Notes: generated from the sequence alone by a model not told the origin. A stretch of 64,000 bases of DNA from Caballeronia sp. TF1N1 (GCF_022878925.1 NZ_CP084626.1:620001-684000); one strand, 5' to 3'; positions 27,338-35,778 are shown, counted from the first letter of the stretch. Numbers and translations are program-made.

Positions 27338-27877
27338 ATGGCTTTGATTATCAAGAACCGCTCCGTCGTCAATGACGATTTCACCGTGGTCCGTGCCGCC
27401 GAAGACGGCGCGCTGCCCGCAGTCGATGCGCTGCCCGCCGGCAAGTTGCTCGTGCCGTTCGCGTTGTGGAAGGAGCATCGTGCGGCGCTCGTCGCGGCGC
27501 ATTCGAAGGACGAACTCGGCGTGTGGCTCGCGCCCGACGACGAACCCGCCGATCTCGTCGCCGATTTCGGCGACATCGCCGTGATCGCCGTCGATTTTCC
27601 CGTGTTCCGCGATGGCCGCGGCTTTTCCATCGGCCGCTTGCTGCGCGAGCGTTATCAGTGGACGGGTGAGTTGCGCGCAATCGGGGACGTGCTGCGCGAT
27701 CAGTTGCTGTTCCACGCGCGCTGCGGCTTCGACGCATTCGCTGTGCGCGAAGACAAGGACATCAATGACGCGCTCAACGCGTTCAACGAGTTCACGGAGC
27801 GCTATCAAGGCGCGACCGACGATCTCGAACCGCTGTTTCGCCGTCGCAGCGCGGTTCTCGCGACGCTTGGAGCCTGA
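27338..27877 (+). CDS. DUF934 family protein of the sulfite-reductase operon
   Basis: A 179-residue cytosolic protein of the DUF934 family, which is regularly encoded right after siroheme sulfite reductase genes in proteobacteria. Visible conserved features are DFGDIAVIAVDFPVFRDGRG, SIGRLLRERYQWTGELRAIG and RCGFDAFAVREDKDINDALN. The family has no proven activity; constant linkage with cysI suggests a role in its assembly or electron supply. It sits 27 bases after cysI and 3 bases before cysH. The ATG at 27338 (MALIIKNRS) is preferred. Confidence 0.88.
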   Translation: MALIIKNRSVVNDDFTVVRAAEDGALPAVDALPAGKLLVPFALWKEHRAALVAAHSKDELGVWLAPDDEPADLVADFGDIAVIAVDFPVFRDGRGFSIGRLLRERYQWTGELRAIGDVLRDQLLFHARCGFDAFAVREDKDINDALNAFNEFTERYQGATDDLEPLFRRRSAVLATLGA

Positions 27878-27880
27878 GGC

Positions 27881-28603
27881 ATGACTCCCGAATTGCAAGC
27901 CAAGGTTGAACGCCTCGACGCGCTGCTCGATTCGATCGCAGCGCGCCATGAGCGCGTCAAGCTAGCCAGCAGCCTCGCCGCCGAAGACATGGTGCTCACA
28001 CACGCCATTCTGTCGCGCGAGGTGAATATCGGCATCTTTTCGCTGAACACGGGCCGTCTGCACGAGGAAACGCTCGGCATGCTGGACACGGTCAAGGCGC
28101 GTTATGGCTACGACATCGAGCAGTTTCATCCGCGCCAAGATGCCGTCGATGCCTACGTCCGCGATCACGGCCTCAACGCGTTCTACGAGAGCATTGATTT
28201 ACGCAAGAGCTGCTGCCATATCCGCAAGGTGGAGCCGCTCAATCGCGCGCTGTCGGATGTGTCGGCGTGGGTGACGGGGCAGCGCCGCGAGCAGTCGGTG
28301 ACGCGCACCGAACTCCACGAGGAAGAGCACGACGCGCCGCGCGGCATCGCCAAGTTCAACCCGCTCGCGGACTGGACCGAAAGCGATGTCTGGGACTACT
28401 TGAAGGCCTTCGACGTGCCGGTGAATCCGCTGCATGCGCGCGGTTATCCGAGCATAGGCTGCGAGCCATGCACGCGCGCCGTGCGCCCCGGCGAAGATAG
28501 CCGCGCCGGCCGCTGGTGGTGGGAATCGCGCGATACGAAAGAATGCGGCCTGCACATCACGAACATCAAGATCGTCGAAGAAGCACCAAGTTCGGCTATC
28601 TGA
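27881..28603 (+). CDS. cysH: Adenylyl-sulfate (APS) reductase CysH
   Basis: A 240-residue PAPS/APS reductase family protein that yields sulfite and AMP with thioredoxin. Two cysteine pairs, KSCCHIRK (about 111-112) and GCEPC (194, 197), mark the 4Fe-4S type that uses APS directly rather than PAPS. The C-terminal redox cysteine is in KECGLH (about 222). The PP-loop nucleotide region SSLAAEDMVLTHAIL is present. This agrees with the absence of an APS kinase (cysC) in the cluster. ATG at 27881, three bases after the DUF934 stop. Confidence 0.95.
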   Translation: MTPELQAKVERLDALLDSIAARHERVKLASSLAAEDMVLTHAILSREVNIGIFSLNTGRLHEETLGMLDTVKARYGYDIEQFHPRQDAVDAYVRDHGLNAFYESIDLRKSCCHIRKVEPLNRALSDVSAWVTGQRREQSVTRTELHEEEHDAPRGIAKFNPLADWTESDVWDYLKAFDVPVNPLHARGYPSIGCEPCTRAVRPGEDSRAGRWWWESRDTKECGLHITNIKIVEEAPSSAI

Positions 28604-28708
28604 ATCATCGAGGTGCTCAAAGAGAAGCGCCCGGTACGAACACTGTCACTGAACGCGGCGTCAAAGCGCCACAAACGCATGACGCAGCCAATAAAAGGAT
28701 CGACGCAT

Positions 28709-29671
28709 ATGAGCACCACGCTCGACTCTACCGTCACCGCCCCGATTACCAATCAGGCGACTCGGATGGACCATCTCGACTGGCTCGAAGCCGAGTCGAT
28801 CCACATCCTGCGCGAACTCGTCGCGGAGTGCAGCAAGCCCGCGCTTCTGTTCTCGGGCGGCAAGGACTCGGTCGTCGTGCTGCATCTGGCGCTGAAGGCA
28901 TTCGGTCTCGGCGCGGGCCGCAAGACCGTGCTGCCGTTTCCGCTCGTCCATATCGACACTGGCCATAACTTCGGCGAAGTGATCGAGTTTCGTGACCGGC
29001 GCGCCGCTGAAATCGGCGCGGAACTGGTCGTCGGCCACGTCGAGGATTCGATCAAGAAGGGCACTGTGCGTCTGCGTCGCGAAACCGATTCGCGCAATGC
29101 CGCGCAAGCGGTGACGCTGCTCGAAACCATCGAGCAATACGGCTATACGGCGCTGATCGGCGGCGCGCGCCGCGACGAAGAGAAGGCGCGTGCGAAGGAA
29201 CGCATTTTTTCGTTCCGCGACGAATTCGGCCAGTGGGATCCGAAGGCGCAGCGTCCGGAACTGTGGAGCATCTATAACGCGCGTCTGCATCCGGGCGAAC
29301 ACTTGCGCGTGTTCCCCATCTCCAACTGGACCGAACTCGACGTGTGGCAATACATTGCGCGCGAGAAGCTCGATCTGCCGTCCATCTATTACGCGCATGA
29401 GCGCGAGATCGTGCGCCGCAACGGCCTGCTCGTGCCCGTGACTCCGCTCACTCCGGTGCGCGACGGCGAAACCGCCGAGATGGCGCAAGTGCGCTTTCGG
29501 ACGGTCGGCGACATCAGCTGCACGTGCCCGGTTTCGAGCGATGCCGACGACGTCGAAAAGATCATCGCCGAAACGGCCGTGACGGAAATCACCGAACGCG
29601 GCGCCACGCGCATGGACGATCAGGCTTCCGAAGCCGCGATGGAACAGCGCAAGAAGCAAGGTTATTTCTGA
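28709..29671 (+). CDS. cysD: Sulfate adenylyltransferase small subunit CysD
   Basis: A 320-residue ATP-sulfurylase subunit that makes APS from sulfate and ATP together with CysN. The PP-loop LLFSGGKDSVVVLHLALKAF (from about residue 47) and the GARRDEEKARAKERIFSFRD segment are diagnostic. The open frame extends upstream, but MSTTLDSTVTAPITNQATRM at 28709 is preceded by AAAGGA and fits the family. About 105 bases separate it from cysH, without a visible terminator, so the operon probably reads through. Confidence 0.96.
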   Translation: MSTTLDSTVTAPITNQATRMDHLDWLEAESIHILRELVAECSKPALLFSGGKDSVVVLHLALKAFGLGAGRKTVLPFPLVHIDTGHNFGEVIEFRDRRAAEIGAELVVGHVEDSIKKGTVRLRRETDSRNAAQAVTLLETIEQYGYTALIGGARRDEEKARAKERIFSFRDEFGQWDPKAQRPELWSIYNARLHPGEHLRVFPISNWTELDVWQYIAREKLDLPSIYYAHEREIVRRNGLLVPVTPLTPVRDGETAEMAQVRFRTVGDISCTCPVSSDADDVEKIIAETAVTEITERGATRMDDQASEAAMEQRKKQGYF

Positions 29672-29697
29672 AGCCACGCCCCCAAGGAACGAACGAA

Positions 29698-31023
29698 ATG
29701 AGCATCTATCAAGCTGAAGACCTGGGCGTGTTGCGCTTCATCACGGCGGGCAGTGTCGACGACGGCAAGAGCACGCTGATCGGCCGCCTGCTGTACGACA
29801 GCAAGGCCGTGTTGTCGGACCAGTTGTCCGCCATCTCGCGCGCCAAGAACAAGCGCACCGTGGGCGATGAGATCGACTTGTCGTTGCTGACCGACGGCCT
29901 CGAAGCCGAGCGCGAGCAGGGCATTACCATCGACGTCGCGTATCGTTATTTCGCGACCGCGAAGCGCAAGTTCATCATCGCGGATACGCCGGGTCACGAG
30001 CAGTACACGCGCAACATGGTGACGGGCGCATCGACGGCGCATGCGGCGATCATTCTCGTCGACGCGACGCGCGTCACGTTCGACAACGGCGACGCTCAAC
30101 TCCTGCCGCAGACCAAGCGCCATAGCGCGATTGTCAAGTTGCTCGACTTGCAGCACGTGATTGTCGCGATCAACAAGATGGATCTGGTCGAGTACAGCGA
30201 AGCGCGCTTCAACGAAATTCGCGACGCGTACGTCGTGCTCGCGCGTCAGCTTGGAATCGCGGATGTGCGCTTCGTGCCGGTGTCGGCGTTGAAGGGCGAC
30301 AACATTGTGTCCGCGAGCGAACGCATGCCGTGGTATGCGGGCGAGCCGCTGCTCGACTTGCTCGAATCGCTGCCGGTCGCGCAGCCCGTCGATCAAGCGC
30401 TGCGTTTCCCGGTGCAATGGGTCGCGCGTCAGGACGGCTCTCAAGCCGACGATTTCCGCGGCTACATGGGCCGCGTCGAAGCGGGCGAAGTGCGTCTTGG
30501 TGACGCCATCACCGTGCTGCCGGCGAATCGCCAGGCGACGGTCGCCGAGATCATCGCGCCGGTGCCGGGCGGCGTTGCGCCGGTGGATCGCGCGTTTGCC
30601 GGCCAGACGGTGACCATTCGTCTCGCCGAGGATGTCGATGTCTCGCGTGGCGATACCTTCGTGCCGCGCGCGGAGAGCGAAGCGCAGACGGTCGAACCCG
30701 CGAAGAAGCTCGAAGCGGATCTGTGCTGGTTCGACGAAGAGCCGCTTTCGCAGCAGCGCAAGTATTTGTTGAAGCAGACGACGAACACCGTGTTCGCGCG
30801 GATCGGCGCGGTGAAGGAAGTGCTGGATGTGCATACGCTGTCGCATTCGGTCGATCGCAATACGCTCGCCATGAACGATATCGGCCGCGTGGCGTTGACC
30901 TTGCAGAAGCCGCTCGTCGCGGACTTGTACGAGACGCATCAGGGCACGGGCGCGTTCGTCTTGATCGACGAGGCGACGCATCACACGGTCGCAGCCGGTA
31001 TGATTCGCGCAATCTCAGCCTGA
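29698..31023 (+). CDS. cysN: Sulfate adenylyltransferase large subunit CysN (GTPase)
   Basis: A 441-residue EF-Tu-like GTPase that drives the sulfurylase reaction. G-motifs are clear: AGSVDDGKSTLIGRLLYD (G1), the switch I threonine in EREQGITIDVAYRYF, DTPGHEQYTRNMVTGAS (G3) and NKMDLVEY (G4). The protein ends after the second beta-barrel (TVAAGMIRAISA), so no APS kinase domain is fused. ATG at 29698 with CCAAGGAACG upstream; 26 bases after cysD and four bases before cobA. Confidence 0.96.
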   Translation: MSIYQAEDLGVLRFITAGSVDDGKSTLIGRLLYDSKAVLSDQLSAISRAKNKRTVGDEIDLSLLTDGLEAEREQGITIDVAYRYFATAKRKFIIADTPGHEQYTRNMVTGASTAHAAIILVDATRVTFDNGDAQLLPQTKRHSAIVKLLDLQHVIVAINKMDLVEYSEARFNEIRDAYVVLARQLGIADVRFVPVSALKGDNIVSASERMPWYAGEPLLDLLESLPVAQPVDQALRFPVQWVARQDGSQADDFRGYMGRVEAGEVRLGDAITVLPANRQATVAEIIAPVPGGVAPVDRAFAGQTVTIRLAEDVDVSRGDTFVPRAESEAQTVEPAKKLEADLCWFDEEPLSQQRKYLLKQTTNTVFARIGAVKEVLDVHTLSHSVDRNTLAMNDIGRVALTLQKPLVADLYETHQGTGAFVLIDEATHHTVAAGMIRAISA

Positions 31024-31027
31024 GTGC

Positions 31028-31792
31028 ATGCAAATGGGTAAGGTCTATCTGATCGGAGCAGGGCCGGGCGCGGCGGATCTCATCACCGTGCGCGGCATGC
31101 GTTTGCTCGAACAGGCCGACGTGGTGCTGCACGACGCGCTCGTCGAACCTGCGATGCTCGACTACGCGCCGAACGCACGCAAGATCGCGGTCGGCAAGCG
31201 TTGTGGGCAGCGTTCGACGGCGCAGCATTTCATCAGCAAGCAGATCGTCGATGCCGCTTTGGAACACGGTCTCGTCGTGCGTCTAAAGGGCGGCGATCCG
31301 ATGCTTTTCGGCCGCGCGGATGAAGAGATGCGCGCGCTGGAGGCGGCGGGTATCGACTATGAAGTGGTACCGGGAATCACGGCGGCGCTCGCCAGCGCGG
31401 CGACGCTCAAGCGCTCGCTGACCTTGCGAGGCGTGGCGCGTAGTGTCGCGCTGGCGACGCATAGCCGCGCCGCCGACAGCGACGATATCCGCGAGCAGGC
31501 GCAGGCGGATTCGCTCGTGTTCTACATGGGCCGAGACAGCGCGCCGGACATTGCCCAACAGTTGATCGATGCGGGACGGCCGGGTTCGACGCCGGTGGCG
31601 ATCGTCGAGGCGTGCAGCACGCCGCGCGAGCGCACGCTTACGCTTACGCTGGCGCGCATGGCGCTAGGCGAGGCGCAGGAATGGCTCGATGCATCGCAGC
31701 CGAGTTTGCTGATGATAGGCGAGGCGTTTCGGGATCGCGACGCGGTGGCGAAGCCGAAGGTGCATTTGAAGGGGATGCAGGCGGCGGCTTGA
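31028..31792 (+). CDS. cobA: Uroporphyrinogen-III C-methyltransferase (SUMT)
   Basis: A 254-residue SAM methyltransferase that turns uroporphyrinogen III into precorrin-2. Signatures are VYLIGAGPGAADLITVRGMR at the N-terminus and VVRLKGGDPMLFGRADEEM in the middle. Placed last in the cys operon, it supplies precorrin-2 for siroheme, the cofactor of CysI. It is a single-domain CobA, lacking the CysG dehydrogenase/ferrochelatase half. Two start codons, 31028 and 31034, are both possible. No terminator is visible before the second membrane module on the opposite strand. Confidence 0.94.
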   Translation: MQMGKVYLIGAGPGAADLITVRGMRLLEQADVVLHDALVEPAMLDYAPNARKIAVGKRCGQRSTAQHFISKQIVDAALEHGLVVRLKGGDPMLFGRADEEMRALEAAGIDYEVVPGITAALASAATLKRSLTLRGVARSVALATHSRAADSDDIREQAQADSLVFYMGRDSAPDIAQQLIDAGRPGSTPVAIVEACSTPRERTLTLTLARMALGEAQEWLDASQPSLLMIGEAFRDRDAVAKPKVHLKGMQAAA

Positions 31793-31870
31793 GGCGGACG
31801 GCTGAACTCTGGAACGAGCCTGGTTGCGGGCCAATCGCGTTGCCTGGAGCGGACGATTGCGATGTGCTTA

Positions 31871-32272
31871 TCAGGCAGCGCGGCCACGCTTATGCCGCAA
31901 CTCGCCGACATAAACGCTTGATGACGAACTTGCAGAACTCGATCTGGCGTTAGAGAGAACCGAAGCCGCTAACGATTTTCCGCCGGCTTGCCGGCGTGCC
32001 GCCTTCGATAAATCTAACTGCAATTCCGCAAGCAATTCCCTTCGAAGTTCCTTGTGAAGTCCATTCAACCGATCTTCTTGCTGTCGAACCAGTTGCTCGA
32101 CTTGACGCCGAAGCTCCTCGGCCGACACCGGTTCCGCAACTGCCTGTTCTTCACTCAACTTGGCGACGTGTTCGCGATAAAAGTAGGCAAGCGTCTGCAC
32201 TACAGCGAACGCGATAGCTGCAATGACGAGCGTGCCGTAATTCCCTTGAAGCGCAGTCAGAATATTTATCAT
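31871..32272 (-). CDS. Single-helix membrane protein with coiled-coil tail, module copy 2 partner
   Basis: A 133-residue protein of unknown family. The N-terminus MINILTALQGNYGTLVIAAI leads into one membrane helix (about residues 14-32), then a long charged, heptad-like region (SAEELRRQVEQLVRQQEDRL, LHKELRRELLAELQLDLSKA), and a serine-rich, basic end (SSSASSSSSVYVGELRHKRG). The start overlaps the upstream gene's stop by ATGA. Residues 1-16 match the 52-residue partner in module copy 1. The coiled coil suggests oligomerisation or contact with a cytoplasmic partner. Codon use is less GC-rich than in neighbouring cobA. Confidence 0.7.
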   Translation of the reverse strand: MINILTALQGNYGTLVIAAIAFAVVQTLAYFYREHVAKLSEEQAVAEPVSAEELRRQVEQLVRQQEDRLNGLHKELRRELLAELQLDLSKAARRQAGGKSLAASVLSNARSSSASSSSSVYVGELRHKRGRAA

Positions 32273-32703
32273 GTCGTCAGGCGTTTGAGCTCGGACAGCG
32301 ATACTGCAAAAAAATAATACACTACTGAAATCGATTTGGTCGAGCTCCAGCCAAACAGAGTGAGTCCCAGCCAACCTTTATAAATTCCGGAAAGCGACGC
32401 ACCGAGTATCTGATGCCACAAAGGCATGCCGATGAGAGCCAAGGCAGCCGCCATGGCCACGAGCGTAACGTCGCACCGATATCGAAACTTTTCGGCGGCT
32501 CCTGCCGTAACTGCTGGCTCCTTGCGTGCAAGGCACAGTGAGGTGAGCAGGGCGATCGCGCTTAGCATAAGCCCGGGCGCCAAAAACGCCTCTGGATCTT
32601 TCTCTTTGAACGCCTGGTGAACGGTCAGCTCGAAGCTTCCCAGCCAGAACGGCAGTGCATAAATAAATACACGAACGAAAGAGTTATAAACGTAACGCGC
32701 CAT
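32269..32703 (-). CDS. Multi-pass membrane protein of unknown function, module copy 2
   Basis: Exactly 144 residues, the same length as its relative at 22381-22815, with four likely membrane segments (about 8-30, 42-60, 78-97 and 100-132). The first TM region reads VFIYALPFWLGSFELTVHQA and the C-terminus has VVYYFFAVSLSELKRL, both alignable to copy 1. A soluble loop with KEKDPEAF after the first helix corresponds to RQSDQSEF in copy 1. The two genes of the module are coupled by a 4-base overlap. No transport, toxin or enzyme motif is recognised. Confidence 0.72.
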   Translation of the reverse strand: MARYVYNSFVRVFIYALPFWLGSFELTVHQAFKEKDPEAFLAPGLMLSAIALLTSLCLARKEPAVTAGAAEKFRYRCDVTLVAMAAALALIGMPLWHQILGASLSGIYKGWLGLTLFGWSSTKSISVVYYFFAVSLSELKRLTT

Positions 32704-32945
32704 GCAAGGAGTTGATGCGGGTTATCTCGATGTTTCGCTGAAAGCCAGAGTTGCAGGCAGCAGTCTCGTGAAGCTGACGTTGACCGTTGCCCTGAGTGGT
32801 GGAGTTGGCTGGCCAGCATTCCTGAAATCGTAGAGATCGTAGCATCGTCAGTAATGCTAGGCATTGAGTAAAAGACGAAAGCGATATGCAGCGCTTCAAC
32901 TTCTCGGCAAGCCAACGATACGTGAGCCTTGAGTCTGACCGGCCC

Positions 32946-33311
32946 TCAAACCTGCCGCAAACAATACTCCGCGACCGCATCCAGCACCGCATCATCCTCG
33001 CCGACCGCCGTCGCGCAATGAATCGCGACAGAGGGATGCGCCGCGCGACACGTCTCGATTACCGCCGGCAAGTCACGCCTCACATGACCGCCTTGCCCGA
33101 AGAACACGGGCACCACGGTAACGGCATCGCAACCTTCTTCAGCCAACTGCGTCACCGCCGAAGGCAGATCCGGCGTCATCAACTCCAGAAACGCAAGCGC
33201 AACCGGCTCGTCGCGCCCGGCACGCAGGCGCGACGCAAGCCGTTCGAACGGCTCCGCCCAGCGTGGATCGCGTGCGCCGTGTCCGAACAGTACGATGCCG
33301 TGCTTGCCCAT
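32946..33311 (-). CDS. cbiX: Sirohydrochlorin chelatase, CbiX-like (short form)
   Basis: A 121-residue class II chelatase domain: GIVLFGHGARDPRWAEPFER with the metal-binding histidine near the N-terminus, FLELMTPDLPSAVTQLAEEG, and VTVVPVFFGQGGHVRRDLP with the second histidine. Such short CbiX proteins insert Co2+ or Fe2+ into sirohydrochlorin. The window encodes the siroheme enzyme CysI and SUMT but no CysG, so an iron-chelating (siroheme) role is as likely as a cobalt one. Adjacent ATGs at 33314 and 33311 follow GGGAG. It lies 19 bases downstream of lptG. Confidence 0.88.
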   Translation of the reverse strand: MGKHGIVLFGHGARDPRWAEPFERLASRLRAGRDEPVALAFLELMTPDLPSAVTQLAEEGCDAVTVVPVFFGQGGHVRRDLPAVIETCRAAHPSVAIHCATAVGEDDAVLDAVAEYCLRQV

Positions 33312-33330
33312 CATCTTCTCCCGAAGAAAC

Positions 33331-34479
33331 TCAGTGCCGCTCGACCCACTTGAGCCCCAGCAAGCCAATCGCGAGATAGGCGAGGGCAGGCGCGGCCGCA
33401 GTAATCGGAGCCGGCCACGTATTCAAGGTCCCGATGTGCGAGAAGAGCGTATTGAATAGCTGAAAACTCATCCCGATCATGATGCCGCCGAACACCTTCA
33501 CGCCGACCACGCCAGCACGCGTGTGCAAATATGCGAACGGCAGCGACAGCACCAGCATGACGAACACCGCGAACGGATAAAGAATCTTGCGCCAAAACGC
33601 AATCTCGTAACGCTGCGTGTCCTGATGATTTTCCGTCAAGTGCTGGATATAGCGAAACAGGTTGAACATCGACATGCGATCCGGCGACACCAGCAGCACC
33701 GACAGAATCTGCGGCGTAAGCTCGGAACGCAGCGAGTACTCCGGCAGCGTGGTCTGCTTCGCGTTGTAGATAGGGTTGAGCGCATCGTTGGGATTGATGG
33801 CCGCGAGCGGCGCATCGACCAGTTGAGTGTCCGTTACGCCCGTCAGCTTCCAGTGGCCCGGCGGCTCGAAGACGCCACTCTGCGCTATACGCACATTGGT
33901 GAGACGGAACTTCGAATCGAATTCATAGATACGCACGTTGGCGATCGTCGTATCCGGGTTCAACGTGCCCACGTTGACGAAGCGCGTGACTTGCTCGCCG
34001 TTCTCCTTCGCGGTCAGCGTGTCCTTCACCCACACGCCCGACTGGAAATTCGACGAGACCGACGACCCCAGCGCCTCCAGACGCACGCGCTCCGACAACT
34101 GATCCGCATAAGGCCCAACCACTTCGCCGATGATATACGTCACCAGCACGAGCGGAATCCCGATCTTCAAGAGCGAACGCAATGCCGTGCCCGTCGAGAG
34201 TCCCGACACGCGGAAGATGGTGAATTCGGACGCCGCCGCCATCTGCGCGAAGACATAAATGGCCGAGATGAGCGCAGCAACCGGAATGATTTCGTAGAAG
34301 CGCGAAGGCGTCTGCAAGGCCACGCGCAATATCGCGAGCGTGAACTTGTAGTTGCCATGCCCCACGGTGTTCAGTTCGTTGATCAGGTCGAAGAAAAAGA
34401 ACAGGCCCGAGAAAGCGAACAGAATGAAGATGAACGCCAGATAGATCTGGCGCGCGAAGTATCGTTCGTAGATGCGCAT
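33331..34479 (-). CDS. lptG: LPS export ABC transporter permease LptG
   Basis: A 382-residue YjgP/YjgQ family permease with three N-terminal and three C-terminal membrane helices around a periplasmic jellyroll. It begins MRIYERYFARQIYLAFIFIL and contains the coupling-type segment AAASEFTIFRVSGLST. With LptF and LptB it extracts LPS from the inner membrane and pushes it along the LptCA bridge. It starts four bases after the lptF stop. LptF/LptG assignment follows gene order and the MRIYERYF N-terminus. Confidence 0.95.
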   Translation of the reverse strand: MRIYERYFARQIYLAFIFILFAFSGLFFFFDLINELNTVGHGNYKFTLAILRVALQTPSRFYEIIPVAALISAIYVFAQMAAASEFTIFRVSGLSTGTALRSLLKIGIPLVLVTYIIGEVVGPYADQLSERVRLEALGSSVSSNFQSGVWVKDTLTAKENGEQVTRFVNVGTLNPDTTIANVRIYEFDSKFRLTNVRIAQSGVFEPPGHWKLTGVTDTQLVDAPLAAINPNDALNPIYNAKQTTLPEYSLRSELTPQILSVLLVSPDRMSMFNLFRYIQHLTENHQDTQRYEIAFWRKILYPFAVFVMLVLSLPFAYLHTRAGVVGVKVFGGIMIGMSFQLFNTLFSHIGTLNTWPAPITAAAPALAYLAIGLLGLKWVERH

Positions 34480-34483
34480 TGCG

Positions 34484-35581
34484 TCAGGCTCCCTTCGAAC
34501 GCGTGAACGTCGAGAGCGTGAAAAGTGGCCGGTTGCGCACGCGCAGCCAGAAGATGAACGCCACGAGTGCCGCCACCAGCAAATGCAGGCCCACGAGTCC
34601 CACGCCGAACGACATCTTTCCCTGCTCGATCCATGACTGGACCACGTTCAGCAAATTCGAATAGGTCAGATAGATGAGCACGGCCATCACGAGATTGATG
34701 GTCCGGCTGCGGCGCGGGTTCTGATAAGACAGCGGAATGGCGAGCAGCATCAGGTTGATGGCGATGAGCGGCAGACCCAGGCGCCACGCGAATTCCGCGA
34801 GGTTGTCCTTGCTCGGATTGGCAAGCAGGTCGGGCGTGGAGATGCCGGTGGTGGTCGGCGTGTTGACGACCTGATGACTCATTATCTTCACACCGTAGCG
34901 CTCGAACTCCGTGATGCGGAAATTCGGCTGGCCAGGCTCGCCATCGTAACGACGTCCGTTTTCCAGCACGATGAAGCGGTCGCCGTCGGGGCGCGTCTCC
35001 GTGTGTCCGTTCTTCGAGACGATGACGTTGACCTTGCCGCCTTCGGTGCTCGTGACGAACACGTTCTCCACTTGCGACTGATCGGGCGACATCTTCTCGA
35101 TGAAGAACACGCGATGACTCGAAGGCGATTCGCGGAACTGGCCCGGCGCGAGCAGCGATACTTCATCGCGTTGCTGGAAGCGCGCCTTGATGAGTTTGCT
35201 CTGCTGATTCGACCACGGCCAGCCGACGAACGCGAAGAAGACGATAAGGATGATGATCGGCGTGGAAAACACCGCGATGGGCTTGATGAGCTGCGTCTGG
35301 CTCACGCCCGAGGCAAGCCACACGACCATCTCCGAGTCGCGATACCAACGCGTCAGCACGAAGAGGATGGAAACGAACAGCGTCACGATCAGCATGACCG
35401 CGAGATAGCCGATCACGGTGAGCCCGATCAGCACGACGACATCGCGCGGGTCGACCTGGCCCGATGCCGCGAAGCCGACGATACGGATCATCATCGTCGT
35501 GAGCATGATCGTGAGCAGCACCATGAATACGGCGCCGGCCGTATACGCGAGTTCGCGCTGCAGGGAGCGTTCGAAGATCAT
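34484..35581 (-). CDS. lptF: LPS export ABC transporter permease LptF
   Basis: A 365-residue partner of LptG, beginning MIFERSLQRELAYTAGAVFM, with the coupling helix sequence YRDSEMVVWLASGVSQTQLI and a C-terminal membrane region after NPRRSRTINLVMAVLIYLTY. The periplasmic jellyroll lies between. It is first in the lptF-lptG-cbiX run. Immediately upstream of the start codon is a duplicated TGAATTTAGC (35582-35601). Confidence 0.95.
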   Translation of the reverse strand: MIFERSLQRELAYTAGAVFMVLLTIMLTTMMIRIVGFAASGQVDPRDVVVLIGLTVIGYLAVMLIVTLFVSILFVLTRWYRDSEMVVWLASGVSQTQLIKPIAVFSTPIIILIVFFAFVGWPWSNQQSKLIKARFQQRDEVSLLAPGQFRESPSSHRVFFIEKMSPDQSQVENVFVTSTEGGKVNVIVSKNGHTETRPDGDRFIVLENGRRYDGEPGQPNFRITEFERYGVKIMSHQVVNTPTTTGISTPDLLANPSKDNLAEFAWRLGLPLIAINLMLLAIPLSYQNPRRSRTINLVMAVLIYLTYSNLLNVVQSWIEQGKMSFGVGLVGLHLLVAALVAFIFWLRVRNRPLFTLSTFTRSKGA

Positions 35582-35601
35582 TGAATTTAGCTGAATTTAG
35601 C
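35582..35601. repeat. 10-bp tandem duplication abutting the lptF start codon
   Basis: TGAATTTAGC occurs twice in succession directly next to the lptF ATG. It occupies the place where the lptF ribosome-binding site should lie (minus-strand AGCTAAATTC), so it may lower initiation. No purine-rich Shine-Dalgarno sequence is visible in it. Confidence 0.85.
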
Positions 35602-35778
35602 TGAAGGCCGGCGGCGATGCGGCGTAACGAACATGCCCTGCAACAACAAGAAGTAGATGCAGTAGCAATGCAATCGTTCCCCGAGTCAGTCGGGCTTTGC
35701 CTGTGACCGCCGCGGAAAAAATAGCGGATAATTGCGGCTTTCATCCTTCAGCCCAGATTTTATCCGAGGATAAGCGCG

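Noticed and set aside
32625..32995. Short minus-strand frames upstream of membrane module copy 2
   Set aside because: Two overlapping frames (32625-32915 and 32684-32995) lack ribosome-binding sites and recognisable sequence, and overlap the better-supported gene or each other.
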